In this document: in pieces, positions 1-7,093 of the stretch
How the letters are laid out: each line of letters opens with the position of its first letter
Position numbering within the stretch: the first letter of the stretch is position 1
Origin: Thermoplasmata archaeon
GTDB taxonomy: Archaea; Thermoplasmatota; Thermoplasmata; Thermoplasmatales; Thermoplasmataceae
Assembly: GCA_021826795.1 (NCBI GenBank)
Contig: JAKAYM010000023.1
Coordinates: 1-17,147 of the forward strand
Direction: 5' to 3'
DNA length: 17,147 bases
Notes under the pieces: model-generated
Told to the model about the DNA's origin: nothing
Databases searched by the model: none
What the model saw: the letters and a program-made list of their open reading frames with translations, nothing else
Position numbers and translations under genes: made by a program

Positions 1-160
1 CTTTTCTTCCACCTTCCAAGAACTGCTCCTTCCATTTATAAAATAACGATACTGCTATTCCATGGTTCCTGCATATCTCTGCTATTGTAATGTTGGGATT
101 CTGGAATGATTCCATTATAATATTATATTTTTCTTCACCAGTCCATATTCTTCCAGGCAT
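1..160 (-). CDS. Partial IS3-type transposase, OrfA-like helix-turn-helix N-terminus (runs off left edge)
   Basis: Reading the minus strand from the ATG at 160-158 gives 53 uninterrupted codons to the window edge. The peptide opens MPGRIWTGEEKYNIIMES and continues with TIAEICRNHGIAVSLFYKWK. This is the pattern of the HTH_Tnp_1 domain at the start of IS3/IS911-type OrfA proteins: a basic start, then AEICRxHGI and the LFYKWKxQF recognition helix, which in known members binds the element's inverted repeats. A strong Shine-Dalgarno sequence (AAGGGAGGT) lies at about 168-176, just upstream of the ATG, which supports the start. The rest of the gene and any OrfB lie outside the window. The IS3 assignment is from the motif only; related families share this domain. 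Confidence 0.75.
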   Translation of the reverse strand, partial: MPGRIWTGEEKYNIIMESFQNPNITIAEICRNHGIAVSLFYKWKEQFLEGGRK

Positions 161-248
161 TTACATTACCTCCCTTATATATTTATATAAATCATTCGTT
201 ATATATATCTCTTTAGCTTTGTATAAGTTTAAACTATCCATAACCAGC
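1..248. mobile_element. Terminal part of an insertion sequence, end estimated near 246-248
   Basis: The element carries the partial IS3-type transposase that starts at 160 and continues leftward. Its right boundary is inferred from where the interrupted IS630-type reading frame loses family-like sequence, just after the codons for YRYDG, at about 246-248. On the minus strand the sequence after that point begins TGGTTATGGATAG; the 5'-TG start fits many IS3-family ends, but this is weak evidence. Between 161 and 245 there is only AT-rich leader with the transposase Shine-Dalgarno sequence. The other end and any target duplication are out of view. Confidence 0.5.
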
Positions 249-378
249 CATCATATCTGTATTTCACGAAAAGGAGCCTCTTCAGCATCTTTGTGCTTCT
301 TTCTATGCTTTTTATCAGCCTGTTCAGGTCATCCTCATCCATCTTTCTCTCAATTGGATACATCTCTTTTTTTGCCAT
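229..378 (-). pseudogene. Truncated IS630-type transposase, N-terminal fragment
   Basis: A minus-strand frame from the ATG at 378-376 to the TAA at 231-229 encodes 49 residues. It contains MDEDDLNRLIKSIERSTKML followed by KRLLFVKYRYDG. This matches my recollection of the start of archaeal IS630-type transposases, where a helix of this kind (ERSxKxLKRLLFVKYRYxG) leads into the first helix-turn-helix (YSVEEAS...). Here the similarity stops after G44 and five unrelated residues (WLWIV) precede the stop. That is what an insertion of the neighbouring element would produce. The fragment holds no DDE catalytic domain, so it is a relic. The family assignment is from memory of the motif, not a search. 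Confidence 0.55.
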
Positions 379-387
379 GAAAATGTA

Positions 388-401
388 ATACTTATAAGTA
401 T
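388..401. repeat. 14-bp perfect palindrome upstream of the IS630-type fragment
   Basis: ATACTTATAAGTAT reads the same on both strands. It sits 10 bases upstream of the fragment's ATG and 20 bases beyond the pyrF stop. It may be part of an IS630 inverted repeat, a promoter element or an operator; the sequence alone does not decide. Confidence 0.5.
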
Positions 402-419
402 AATAATGTTAGTAAATAA

Positions 420-1049
420 CTATAAATTATCGTTAAGATTTTTATTATAATTATCAAGTGTCTCTACCGGATCTGGAGAGGAGTATATCGACCTGCCTAT
501 TATAACGTAGTCTGCACCCAGCATGATTGCACTGACTATATCGCCACCCTGGGCGCCAACTCCTGGTGATATGATCTTCAAGCCATCAGAATGTTCCTTC
601 ACCTTTTTGAGATAGTAAGGACGGTTACCAGGTGCAACAAGCCCGTAGACTCCAGCTTCACGGGAAGTTTTTATCAACTCTTCGGTGATGCTGTCAATAT
701 ATGATTCCTGAGACATTGAAACAACAGAAAACACCTTCATATTCCCGGCGCTTTTTACAGCAGCTCTCAAGGAATCAAGTCCTGTGAATGAATGGCTTAT
801 TATGCCGTAAGCATCGTTATCCCGGACCTTTTCAGTAATCAATTTTACAGTATTGTCTATATCTGCCAGCTTGAAATCACAGATAATTCTAGAATATTTT
901 GATAGTTCTTTTACAATTTTGATTCCGTTCTCAAGAATTATGGGCCAGTTTACCTTTATGGCAAATACCTTATTACCGACAGAATCAGCCAGGCTTATTG
1001 CAGTATCGTGATCATATACATCCAGAGCGAATATAATTCTATTATCCAT
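420..1049 (-). CDS. pyrF: Orotidine 5'-phosphate decarboxylase (PyrF)
   Basis: This enzyme decarboxylates OMP to UMP, the last step of de novo pyrimidine synthesis. At 209 residues it is the usual archaeal length and a single (beta/alpha)8 barrel. Visible family motifs are FALDV with D10, the lysine of AIKVNWP (K32), the catalytic charged network in CDFKLADIDNT (D58, K60, D63), the PGVGAQGGD phosphate-loop region (162-170), and IIGRSIY with R186 for the phosphate. The start is an ATG with a TATA-like box centred 23 bases upstream and no Shine-Dalgarno sequence, so the message is probably leaderless. It diverges from pyrE, the enzyme for the preceding step. I see no truncation or missing catalytic residue. 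Confidence 0.96.
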   Translation of the reverse strand: MDNRIIFALDVYDHDTAISLADSVGNKVFAIKVNWPIILENGIKIVKELSKYSRIICDFKLADIDNTVKLITEKVRDNDAYGIISHSFTGLDSLRAAVKSAGNMKVFSVVSMSQESYIDSITEELIKTSREAGVYGLVAPGNRPYYLKKVKEHSDGLKIISPGVGAQGGDIVSAIMLGADYVIIGRSIYSSPDPVETLDNYNKNLNDNL

Positions 1050-1066
1050 TGTAAGCTATATATCTG

Positions 1067-1077
1067 AATTATATAAT
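1067..1077 (-). promoter_or_regulatory. TATA-like box for pyrF
   Basis: On the minus strand this reads ATTATATAATT, centred about 23 bases upstream of the pyrF ATG. That spacing fits archaeal leaderless transcription. It lies back to back with the pyrE promoter. Confidence 0.55.
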
Positions 1078-1099
1078 AATTCTACCTGTATGAATACAA

Positions 1100-1109
1100 T
1101 TATATAAAA
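1100..1109 (+). promoter_or_regulatory. TATA-like box for pyrE
   Basis: TTATATAAAA is centred about 23 bases before the pyrE ATG, consistent with a leaderless message. The whole pyrF-pyrE gap is 77 bp, so both promoters and any shared operator must fit inside it. Confidence 0.55.
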
Positions 1110-1126
1110 ATGAATAATCAGTACCC

Positions 1127-1627
1127 ATGGATAGAGAAAAATTTATAGAATCAGGAATGATAAAATTCGGGGACTTTACATTAACATCAGGAAAGAAATC
1201 CAATTATTATGTTGATATAAAGGAAGCCTGCACGGACCCTGAGACACTATCTACAATATGTGATGACCTTGCCAGAAATACAGTATATGAAACAGTTGCA
1301 GGCATGGAGCTCGGGGCAGTTCCACTTATAGTGGGAGTTGCGCTCAAAACCGGAAAGCGATATATTATTGTAAGAAAGGAAGAACGCACGCATGGAACAG
1401 GCAGCAGGATGGTTGGAAAGGTTGTTCCCGGATCAAGAATCGATCTCATAGAGGATGTGGTAACAACAGGAAATTCCATACTGAAGACAGCCAAGGTTCT
1501 CAGGGATGCGGGTGCTATAGTTGACCATGCTGTATGTGTTGTTGACAGAGAATCTGGAGGGTCTGACCTGCTCGAGGAAAACGGAATTAAACTTGTATCA
1601 GTTGCAAAAGTATCAGAACTTTTATGA
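1127..1627 (+). CDS. pyrE: Orotate phosphoribosyltransferase (PyrE)
   Basis: This enzyme joins orotate and PRPP to make OMP, the substrate of the divergent pyrF product. Its 166 residues match short archaeal PyrE proteins. The N-terminal stretch FTLTSGKKSNYYVD (17-30) is the orotate/PRPP segment typical of the family. The flexible catalytic loop appears as RKEERTHGTG (83-92), and the PRPP-binding signature IDLIEDVVTTGNS spans 105-117. The ATG directly follows a TATA-like box at leaderless spacing. At its 3' end the last Leu codon and stop (TTATGA) overlap by 6 bases the end of the convergent aIF6 gene. Confidence 0.96.
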   Translation: MDREKFIESGMIKFGDFTLTSGKKSNYYVDIKEACTDPETLSTICDDLARNTVYETVAGMELGAVPLIVGVALKTGKRYIIVRKEERTHGTGSRMVGKVVPGSRIDLIEDVVTTGNSILKTAKVLRDAGAIVDHAVCVVDRESGGSDLLEENGIKLVSVAKVSELL

Positions 1628-2278
1628 AAATGTATCGTCTATACGCCCTATTTCTATGGATGTGGTGGCGTTTCCGACCATTATGCCATTGCAGTTTGCC
1701 AGTATGGAAGCGCCAATATAGTAACTTCCATAGTTTGCAGTTCCAGTTTTAACCTGAACATGGAAGAGTTCACTGAGATTTTTGATTTCATCTTCAGTTG
1801 CTTCCGGAGAGACCAGCATTCCCTTATTGTTCAGGACAGCAACACTTCCCACGGTTTTTACTCCTGCAATTGTGGATTTAATAACCTCCACTCCAAGTGT
1901 ATCTGCTATAACCTTTTCAGACGATTCCGTGAAAGAGGGATGAACTATAGCGACCTTATCACTGGTTATAATGTTGTTTCCTATTGCATTTAATCTATCC
2001 TTCAGGAAAACTATTCTTCTTCCATTGAGATCGATGCTTGAAAAGTCATCCATGCCAGATAATCCTGAAACTATTACACCGTTCGAATTAAACACTATCA
2101 TGGTTCCGACCAGGCTGAAATTGTCAACTATGACGCCAGCAGTTTTAACCTTTAATGTTTCCTCTATGGAACTGCGTTCCTCATCCCGGATGTTTCTTGG
2201 TACGAATGCAAAATCGTTGAATACCTTTACGTAAACGCCGATGAAATCGCTGTCAAATATTGATAACTTTTTAATCAT
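1622..2278 (-). CDS. eif6: Translation initiation factor aIF6
   Basis: This is an anti-association factor that binds the large ribosomal subunit and keeps it from joining the small subunit prematurely. The 218 residues match the usual length and show the pseudo-fivefold pentein repeat: IGVYVKVFNDFAFVP near the start, VGTMIVFNSNGVIVSG at about 57-72, DKVAIVHPSFTE near 107-118, VGSVAVLNNKGMLVSP near 143-158, and GASILANCNGIMVG near 189-202. It is the last gene of the ribosomal operon and starts 4 bases after the L31e stop, without an obvious Shine-Dalgarno sequence. It is probably translated by reinitiation or coupling. Its Ser-stop end overlaps the pyrE stop. Confidence 0.97.
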   Translation of the reverse strand: MIKKLSIFDSDFIGVYVKVFNDFAFVPRNIRDEERSSIEETLKVKTAGVIVDNFSLVGTMIVFNSNGVIVSGLSGMDDFSSIDLNGRRIVFLKDRLNAIGNNIITSDKVAIVHPSFTESSEKVIADTLGVEVIKSTIAGVKTVGSVAVLNNKGMLVSPEATEDEIKNLSELFHVQVKTGTANYGSYYIGASILANCNGIMVGNATTSIEIGRIDDTFS

Positions 2279-2282
2279 AAAA

Positions 2283-2555
2283 TTACGGGAGAATTACTTC
2301 GGTTGTGCCATCTTCAAGTTTGATGATTTTCAGGCTTACCTTTGTTGGTATGTGCTCTCTCCCACGCTTCCATATAAACTCATTAACCTTATTATCCACC
2401 CATATCATGCCTGGCTCAGATTTTGTATATCTGGCAACTGCATCTTTTATTATTTCTATGGCAGTATCTGCCCTTCTTCTTCTGGATGAGGCTCTTGCAG
2501 GCCTCAGTGATATATTTATAAGCTCCTCTGTTGATAATTCATTATTTTCTACCAT
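2283..2555 (-). CDS. rpl31e: 50S ribosomal protein L31e
   Basis: L31e is a small basic protein of the archaeal and eukaryotic large subunit, near the peptide-exit tunnel. From the ATG at 2555 it is 90 residues: MVENNELSTEELINISL, then the basic RPARASSRRRRADTAIEIIK block, and the conserved VDNKVNEFIWKRGREHIPTKV segment. The frame is also open to a GTG at 2564. I chose the ATG because GGTG (2563-2560) sits at Shine-Dalgarno distance before it and the GTG lies inside that Shine-Dalgarno sequence. It follows L39e by about 10 bases and precedes aIF6 by 4, within one operon. Confidence 0.95.
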   Translation of the reverse strand: MVENNELSTEELINISLRPARASSRRRRADTAIEIIKDAVARYTKSEPGMIWVDNKVNEFIWKRGREHIPTKVSLKIIKLEDGTTEVILP

Positions 2556-2565
2556 TGATAACACC

Positions 2566-2721
2566 TTAAAGTTTTAAGTTTGACCTTCTCCAGTTCTTCC
2601 TCTTCGGATTCTGGGTCATCTTCCTGTCTGTTTTCAGCATTACCCATCCGGGTACCCTTCTGTTTGAGTTAACGTGTTTCATTAACCTTAATTTTTTTCC
2701 AAGCGGTTTGTTTTTGCTCAT
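2566..2721 (-). CDS. rpl39e: 50S ribosomal protein L39e
   Basis: This is a 51-residue, very basic protein beginning [20 protein letters not shown], followed by [20 protein letters not shown] and ending [11 protein letters not shown]. That is the L39e pattern: NxRVPxWV in the middle and a C-terminal RRxxWRRSxLK(L/V). L39e threads through the wall of the large-subunit exit tunnel. The ATG is two bases after the PDCD5-like stop, with GGAGATGA just upstream providing both the Shine-Dalgarno sequence and that stop, so translation is coupled. The gene is easy to miss by length cut-offs. L31e follows immediately, the common archaeal pairing. Confidence 0.95.
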   Translation of the reverse strand: MSKNKPLGKKLRLMKHVNSNRRVPGWVMLKTDRKMTQNPKRKNWRRSNLKL

Positions 2722-2723
2722 AT

Positions 2724-3068
2724 TCATCTCCTCTCTATTTTTGTTTCCCTTTTAGTTCCTATTAGACGTGATAGTATACCCTTTAATTCTTCGTCTCCTA
2801 TAATCCTGTTGATTCTTCCCATGCCTGCAAGCTGTATTAACTGGTTCTCCACATTGCTTACCAGATCAGGCTTTACCAGTTTAAGCGTGCTAAGTCTTTC
2901 ACGTGCTTCAGTGGATAGGATCTGCCTTAGAATCTGCTGCCTTCTTGCCTCTTCCTGCTCCATCTGCCTTTTGCTTTCATCGTCCATTTCGTGCTGCTGC
3001 TGGGCATTTCTCTGCATTTCCTCGAGTTTTCTTTTCCGGATATTATTTAACTCGTCATCTTCATCCAT
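2724..3068 (-). CDS. PDCD5/TFAR19-family DNA-binding protein
   Basis: This is a 114-residue archaeal homologue of human PDCD5, a small three-helix-bundle protein thought to bind DNA. Its role in archaea is not firmly known. The N-terminal third is a long charged helix rich in Glu, Arg and Gln ([20 protein letters not shown]). The core has the family motif [20 protein letters not shown] followed by [14 protein letters not shown]. The C-terminus is basic. It sits between S19e and L39e, its usual archaeal neighbours. GGTG lies six bases before the ATG, the same arrangement as at L31e. An AT-rich stretch at about 3088-3096 could act as an internal promoter. Confidence 0.93.
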   Translation of the reverse strand: MDEDDELNNIRKRKLEEMQRNAQQQHEMDDESKRQMEQEEARRQQILRQILSTEARERLSTLKLVKPDLVSNVENQLIQLAGMGRINRIIGDEELKGILSRLIGTKRETKIERR

Positions 3069-3116
3069 TTACAACACCAGAGTTAGATATTAATCCAATA
3101 TTCATAAGATTTGTTA

Positions 3117-3569
3117 TTAAAGATATTTTTCAAAAACCTTGTCCTTTTCGGCGAGATTTTTCATTACTTCCTTAGCAGCCTTATCCACAAGAGACTGCCC
3201 TGCAGGTGTAAGTGACCTTCCAATTTTTGTGTCATTCTTTAAATACCCAAGCTTCTCAAGTGCCTGTAGTATATTCCTTACTATGTATCTGCTTCCCTCT
3301 ACAGGATGGTATCTTTTTGTTCCCCTGTCCTGGCGGCTTCCGTATTCCTGGCTCAGCCTTGATATGCCTATGCTGCTGTTCAATGCAACCTTTCTCATTA
3401 TGGATGCCATTCTTGTGTAATACCAGTCATCCTGTACCCATGACTTTTCCTTTCCGATACCGTCCTTCAGGTAATTTACCCATTCTGGCATCTTTACATC
3501 CTTCTCCTTGAATTCTGATGCAAGCTTATTTAACAATAAATCTGCAGGAACTTCTTTAACATTCACCAT
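3117..3569 (-). CDS. rps19e: 30S ribosomal protein S19e
   Basis: S19e is a small-subunit protein shared by archaea and eukaryotes and needed for maturation of the subunit head in eukaryotes. The 150-residue length is typical. Motifs seen are VPADLLLNKLASEFKE at the start, WVQDDWYYTRMASIMRK (about 45-61), ISRLSQEYGSRQDRGTKRYH (about 69-88) and the wing segment SRYIVRNILQALEKLGYL. It is the first gene of the S19e-PDCD5-L39e-L31e-aIF6 operon. A TATA-like box lies 17-28 bases upstream of the ATG, overlapping the stop codon of the upstream permease. Confidence 0.97.
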   Translation of the reverse strand: MVNVKEVPADLLLNKLASEFKEKDVKMPEWVNYLKDGIGKEKSWVQDDWYYTRMASIMRKVALNSSIGISRLSQEYGSRQDRGTKRYHPVEGSRYIVRNILQALEKLGYLKNDTKIGRSLTPAGQSLVDKAAKEVMKNLAEKDKVFEKYL

Positions 3570-3585
3570 ATTATCACGATGCAGG

Positions 3586-3597
3586 TTTATTTATAAA
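3586..3597 (-). promoter_or_regulatory. TATA-like box for the S19e operon, overlapping the permease stop
   Basis: On the minus strand this reads TTTATAAATAAA, centred about 23 bases upstream of the S19e ATG. The TAA stop of the upstream permease (3593-3591) lies inside it, so the operon promoter is carved from the end of the neighbouring gene. Confidence 0.55.
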
Positions 3598-5183
3598 CTA
3601 TTTATAACATTTTCGTTATTTTTAAAAATTTTCGGTTTCATCATCATGCAAATAAAGATAACTATATTGACCGGTAGATCCATGTAAACATAATTAACTA
3701 TGGAATGAAAGACAATAAATGATAATCCTATAGCCACAGCAATGGATATTCCCAGAAGTATTAACGATAGTATAAAGATAAAGAGCATGGGATATGTGCC
3801 GAAAGAATAGTAATTAAGATTAGATGTTCCAGGCGGCAGCTTACTGAGAAGCCTGCTGATATTTACACTTATTATGACATAAAACAGGAGGGTAACATCC
3901 AGAAACTCAAAAAGATCATATATGGAAGCCTTTCCGGCAATTGCTGCCGTGACTATGACGAATGCAGCGGCTATTACAGAGAATATAATCAGTCCGAAAA
4001 TGCTTTTATAAAATGTTATGTCACGTTTCTTTACAGGGAGTGAGTTTAGCACCTCTATGCCCTTGCCCTCGACAACCAGGAGAAAAATTGCGTAGAATGA
4101 TGATACAAATTCAACAAGATAGAGAAGTGAAAAAAATGTCGAATCAAGGCCGGAAGTAGTACCTACAGCAAAGAAGAATGGTATTACAAACAATACAGGA
4201 AGGAATATATAAGAAAGGTTCTGTGTTTTTCTGAACGTGCTTTTTATATCCTTGTTGAGGAAGGCTCTCAGCATGCCATGAGTTTTTACACGTGAGAATA
4301 TTTTCTCGCTGGATTCGTTTTCTTCCGATGTCATCAAAATCTCATAAATTTCATGCCTTATTCTTGTATAGATTAAAAGAATAATTGCGAGGAATAGAAG
4401 TGACAGGAATAGTTCTAAAATTCTAAAAAGCAATGGTAGCTGGTAATTATAGAATACTATGTATTCGGTGTTTATGGGAAAAGCAAAAACACGCAGGTAA
4501 TATGGCAATGATGATATTGCCGCGCTGACATATCCGAAGTATGCTGGATTTTCCAGTAGCAGATAGAATAAAGCGAGGAATACAAATAACATAAGAATAC
4601 GTATAACATTCCTGATTGATGTGTGTTTTTTGACTTTTTTTCCAGAATAGATAAAGAATACTGATGAAATAATGAAACTGAGCATCATGACCAGGAAAGC
4701 ATAAAGCAATGCAAGAAAAATTGTCTCATAGTCCCCTGTTAGAATAAAGAAAAATACAGATGATGGAAGCACCACGAAGATATATGATGAGGCATTGTAA
4801 ATAAACCATGAAACAAAGGGTACATTGATGTTTACCTGTATTGGTATTGATTTTAAAGGTGACATAATATTGTTGTTATATATGGAATTCAGGAAAACTA
4901 TTGAATTGTATATGCCGATTAGAAATAGATACAGGAATATTAAGAGACCGAATGATGCAAGTGCTGCAATATCCTTTTCCTCAAAATAAACGGAATCCAG
5001 TAAAAGGAATATCATGGTAAAAAGCACTGCATTGGATAAATAAGACATTAAAATGTTTCTCATGAAATATGCCTGTTTATTGGCAGAATCTACAGTTTGC
5101 TGGAATTTCGGCGTATCTTTTAATGCCAGATAACGCTGTTCAACCATTATTAATTTGCTTAAAAACAGTGTTTTATTATTCAT
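3591..5183 (-). CDS. ABC transporter permease, multi-spanning (ABC-2-like)
   Basis: This is a 530-residue integral membrane protein with roughly a dozen hydrophobic segments. The first follows a charged cytoplasmic start (about residues 48-64). A long soluble loop falls near the middle (about 280-310), followed by LNKDIKSTFRKTQNLSYI, so the protein looks like two half-transporters fused. Segment GKGIEVLNSLPVKKRDITFYKS is typical of ABC-2-like exporters, where such a loop contacts the ATPase. Its ATG overlaps the ATPase stop as ATGA, so the two are translationally coupled and surely act together. The substrate cannot be read from sequence. It is more probably an exporter, since no binding protein is encoded nearby. 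The S19e promoter overlaps its 3' end. Confidence 0.85.
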   Translation of the reverse strand: MNNKTLFLSKLIMVEQRYLALKDTPKFQQTVDSANKQAYFMRNILMSYLSNAVLFTMIFLLLDSVYFEEKDIAALASFGLLIFLYLFLIGIYNSIVFLNSIYNNNIMSPLKSIPIQVNINVPFVSWFIYNASSYIFVVLPSSVFFFILTGDYETIFLALLYAFLVMMLSFIISSVFFIYSGKKVKKHTSIRNVIRILMLFVFLALFYLLLENPAYFGYVSAAISSLPYYLRVFAFPINTEYIVFYNYQLPLLFRILELFLSLLFLAIILLIYTRIRHEIYEILMTSEENESSEKIFSRVKTHGMLRAFLNKDIKSTFRKTQNLSYIFLPVLFVIPFFFAVGTTSGLDSTFFSLLYLVEFVSSFYAIFLLVVEGKGIEVLNSLPVKKRDITFYKSIFGLIIFSVIAAAFVIVTAAIAGKASIYDLFEFLDVTLLFYVIISVNISRLLSKLPPGTSNLNYYSFGTYPMLFIFILSLILLGISIAVAIGLSFIVFHSIVNYVYMDLPVNIVIFICMMMKPKIFKNNENVINSL

Positions 5184-5953
5184 TTTATTGAGTCCCTCAA
5201 TGAATCGAGAAGATTATCCAGATCTTCATCCCCTGTCAACTTCAGGAAAATTCCTTCAAGATCGCTGTTGCTGGAGCCGGCCTCAGCCTTCAGCTGGCTA
5301 AGGTCTCCTGTTCCCGCTATATTTCCATTATAAAGTATGGAAATTGTATCACATACAGTTTCCGCTATTTCCATGATGTGCGTGGAGAAAATTACAGTTT
5401 TTCCACTTCTGGTTATATCTTTCAATAATTCCTTTATTATTTTTGATGATTTTGGATCAAGCCCATTCATACCTTCGTCCATAACGATTATCTGCGGATC
5501 GTGTATAAGAGCCCCGATAATAGCAACCTTCTGTTTTGTTCCAAATGATAGGGAACCGATGAACTCATCAAGATATTTCCCTATTTCCAGCGCATTTGCA
5601 AATGCATTTATGCGCTCCTTTAAGATTTTGTCATCAATTTTAAATACAGATGCAAGAAAATTAAAATATTCTATCGGTGTCAGTGATTCATAAAGAGCAG
5701 GGGTTTCAGGTATGTATCCAGTTATAGACTTTATTGCATCGGGATTACCTGTTACCGAAATATCATTGACAGATACATCTCCAGAGGATGCTGGAAGTAT
5801 TCCTGCTATGATTTTGAGCAATGTTGTTTTTCCTGAACCATTGGGTCCCAGAACTCCGTATATCTGACCACCGGATATTGATAAATTTATGCCATTCAGT
5901 GCAACTGTGGTTCCATAACGCTTGTACACATTATTTATTTCTATAGTATTCAA
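5180..5953 (-). CDS. ABC transporter ATP-binding protein
   Basis: This is the 257-residue nucleotide-binding subunit of the exporter whose permease follows it. Visible motifs are Walker A GPNGSGKTT (36-44), a Q-loop region GYIPETPALYESLT with Glu (E83) where most families have Gln, the signature LSFGTKQ (135-141), Walker B IIVMDE (155-160) followed by GMNGLD, and the switch His in STHIM (H192). The DEG in place of the common DEP and the E-type Q-loop are typical of ABC-2 exporter ATPases. The start is a TTG: no ATG lies nearby in frame, the domain begins right at this codon, and a TATA-like box is 25 bases upstream. Confidence 0.93.
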   Translation of the reverse strand: MNTIEINNVYKRYGTTVALNGINLSISGGQIYGVLGPNGSGKTTLLKIIAGILPASSGDVSVNDISVTGNPDAIKSITGYIPETPALYESLTPIEYFNFLASVFKIDDKILKERINAFANALEIGKYLDEFIGSLSFGTKQKVAIIGALIHDPQIIVMDEGMNGLDPKSSKIIKELLKDITRSGKTVIFSTHIMEIAETVCDTISILYNGNIAGTGDLSQLKAEAGSSNSDLEGIFLKLTGDEDLDNLLDSLRDSIK

Positions 5954-5971
5954 TACTAGAAACAGTGAAAG

Positions 5972-5984
5972 ATATTATAAATAT
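5972..5984 (-). promoter_or_regulatory. TATA-like box for the ABC transporter operon
   Basis: On the minus strand this reads ATATTTATAATAT, centred about 25 bases upstream of the TTG start of the ATPase. The position supports that rare start codon. Confidence 0.5.
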
Positions 5985-6030
5985 TTTTGTTGTCAATAAA
6001 TTTATAACAAAATTATGCACAATTATATTC

Positions 6031-7020
6031 TTATAGCAGGGATATATGGAATATTATATGGAATAATTCACCTGCGGTGAATGTAACTCCGGCGGCTGCC
6101 AGTGCCAGCAAAGCTGCCCGTAGTCCTGATTTAAGCATAGGTGTATTCAGGGAAAGTGCAACGATCGAGTTTGAAATGCCCTGGGCGAAGAAGACAAAGG
6201 TTACGGCCAGCATTACGGCTGTATATTTTGAGAAGAATATGAATGGAAGTATAGGTATAACAGCGCCGACAATATAGGATAATGCTGTGTTCAGTGCAGA
6301 ATTTGTTGCCTCCGATGAGTATTGATCTATCATTTTTTGAACGCCCTTGCTTTTTGAGAATATATGTTTTCTGTTGAGCATTGCTATTTTATATTCAGAT
6401 TCTGATTTCTGTGCCAGATATGCACCGAGGGTCATGCTGAATGTTCCACTGAGTCCTACAACCACTCCGCTCAATGCAATATCTATATGGCTTGTAATTA
6501 TGGCGGAAAGACCCGCAAGTGTGGCAAGAACTTCCACCAGGCCATCGCTCATACCGTATAGAAAATCCCTGCTCTTCTGTATATTCTTTACACTGCTCGA
6601 AATTTTATTTGCAAATATTTCCTCGTGCTGCATTTCTGCAACTATGAGTTCATTGACTTTATCCCTGTAGCTATCGTCCTGCGTATAATTATCTAAATAT
6701 TCCTTATATTTCTGAATGGACTGATATTCCCCGTGCTCCAGAAGGTTAATAATCAGACTGCCTCCAAGTATATTTCTTACCATTTTCATAAATACATACT
6801 TTATTTTCCGGTATGATATCTTATTAACATTTACATCTGTGGATTTTAATGTCTGGCCCCAGAAATTGGCATGCTCACTCTCTGTTTTTGCTAATTTCCT
6901 GAAATTTTCTTTCAATTCCGGATCTTCAGTTTTTCTATAGAGGTACGAATAGAAAAGCATATCGGTTAATTCATCACGTAAAAATTTAACCTGATATTTA
7001 GTATTGGTTTCTGTAGCCAT
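6031..7020 (-). CDS. Ferritin-like domain fused to VIT1/CCC1-type iron/manganese transporter
   Basis: The 329-residue protein has two parts. Residues 1-140 form a ferritin/rubrerythrin-like four-helix domain with diiron-type ligands in order: E17, the pair E47 and H50 (TESEH), E95 or E98, and E129 with H132 (AEMQHEE). Residues from about 150 are a VIT1/CCC1 membrane domain, beginning RDFLYGMSDGLVEVLATLAG and containing SGTFSMTLGAYLAQKSESEY, with about five hydrophobic segments. Bacterial proteins of this layout (MbfA and relatives) export iron, with the ferritin-like part sensing or binding metal at the cytoplasmic face. In an acidophile exposed to high ferrous iron, iron detoxification is a reasonable inference. 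It is transcribed alone, with a TATA-like box 23 bases upstream. Confidence 0.92.
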   Translation of the reverse strand: MATETNTKYQVKFLRDELTDMLFYSYLYRKTEDPELKENFRKLAKTESEHANFWGQTLKSTDVNVNKISYRKIKYVFMKMVRNILGGSLIINLLEHGEYQSIQKYKEYLDNYTQDDSYRDKVNELIVAEMQHEEIFANKISSSVKNIQKSRDFLYGMSDGLVEVLATLAGLSAIITSHIDIALSGVVVGLSGTFSMTLGAYLAQKSESEYKIAMLNRKHIFSKSKGVQKMIDQYSSEATNSALNTALSYIVGAVIPILPFIFFSKYTAVMLAVTFVFFAQGISNSIVALSLNTPMLKSGLRAALLALAAAGVTFTAGELFHIIFHISLL

Positions 7021-7037
7021 ATAATGTTATAATATAA

Positions 7038-7047
7038 TTATATAAAA
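7038..7047 (-). promoter_or_regulatory. TATA-like box for the ferritin/VIT1 gene
   Basis: On the minus strand this reads TTTTATATAA, centred about 23 bases upstream of the ATG. I see no clear iron-repressor operator next to it. Confidence 0.5.
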
Positions 7048-7093
7048 GTCCTTTCAGAAAGTTCGGTATACCTATTGAAATTATTGGCCTGAA

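Noticed and set aside
90..380. A 96-codon plus-strand open frame over the left IS region
   Set aside because: It is antisense to the two transposase fragments, whose minus-strand products match transposase motifs, while this product looks like random hydrophobic sequence.
2809..3420. Several plus-strand open frames of about 90 codons across the ribosomal operon
   Set aside because: They are shadows of S19e and the PDCD5-like gene, with Cys/Ser-rich compositions typical of antisense frames and no promoter or Shine-Dalgarno signal.
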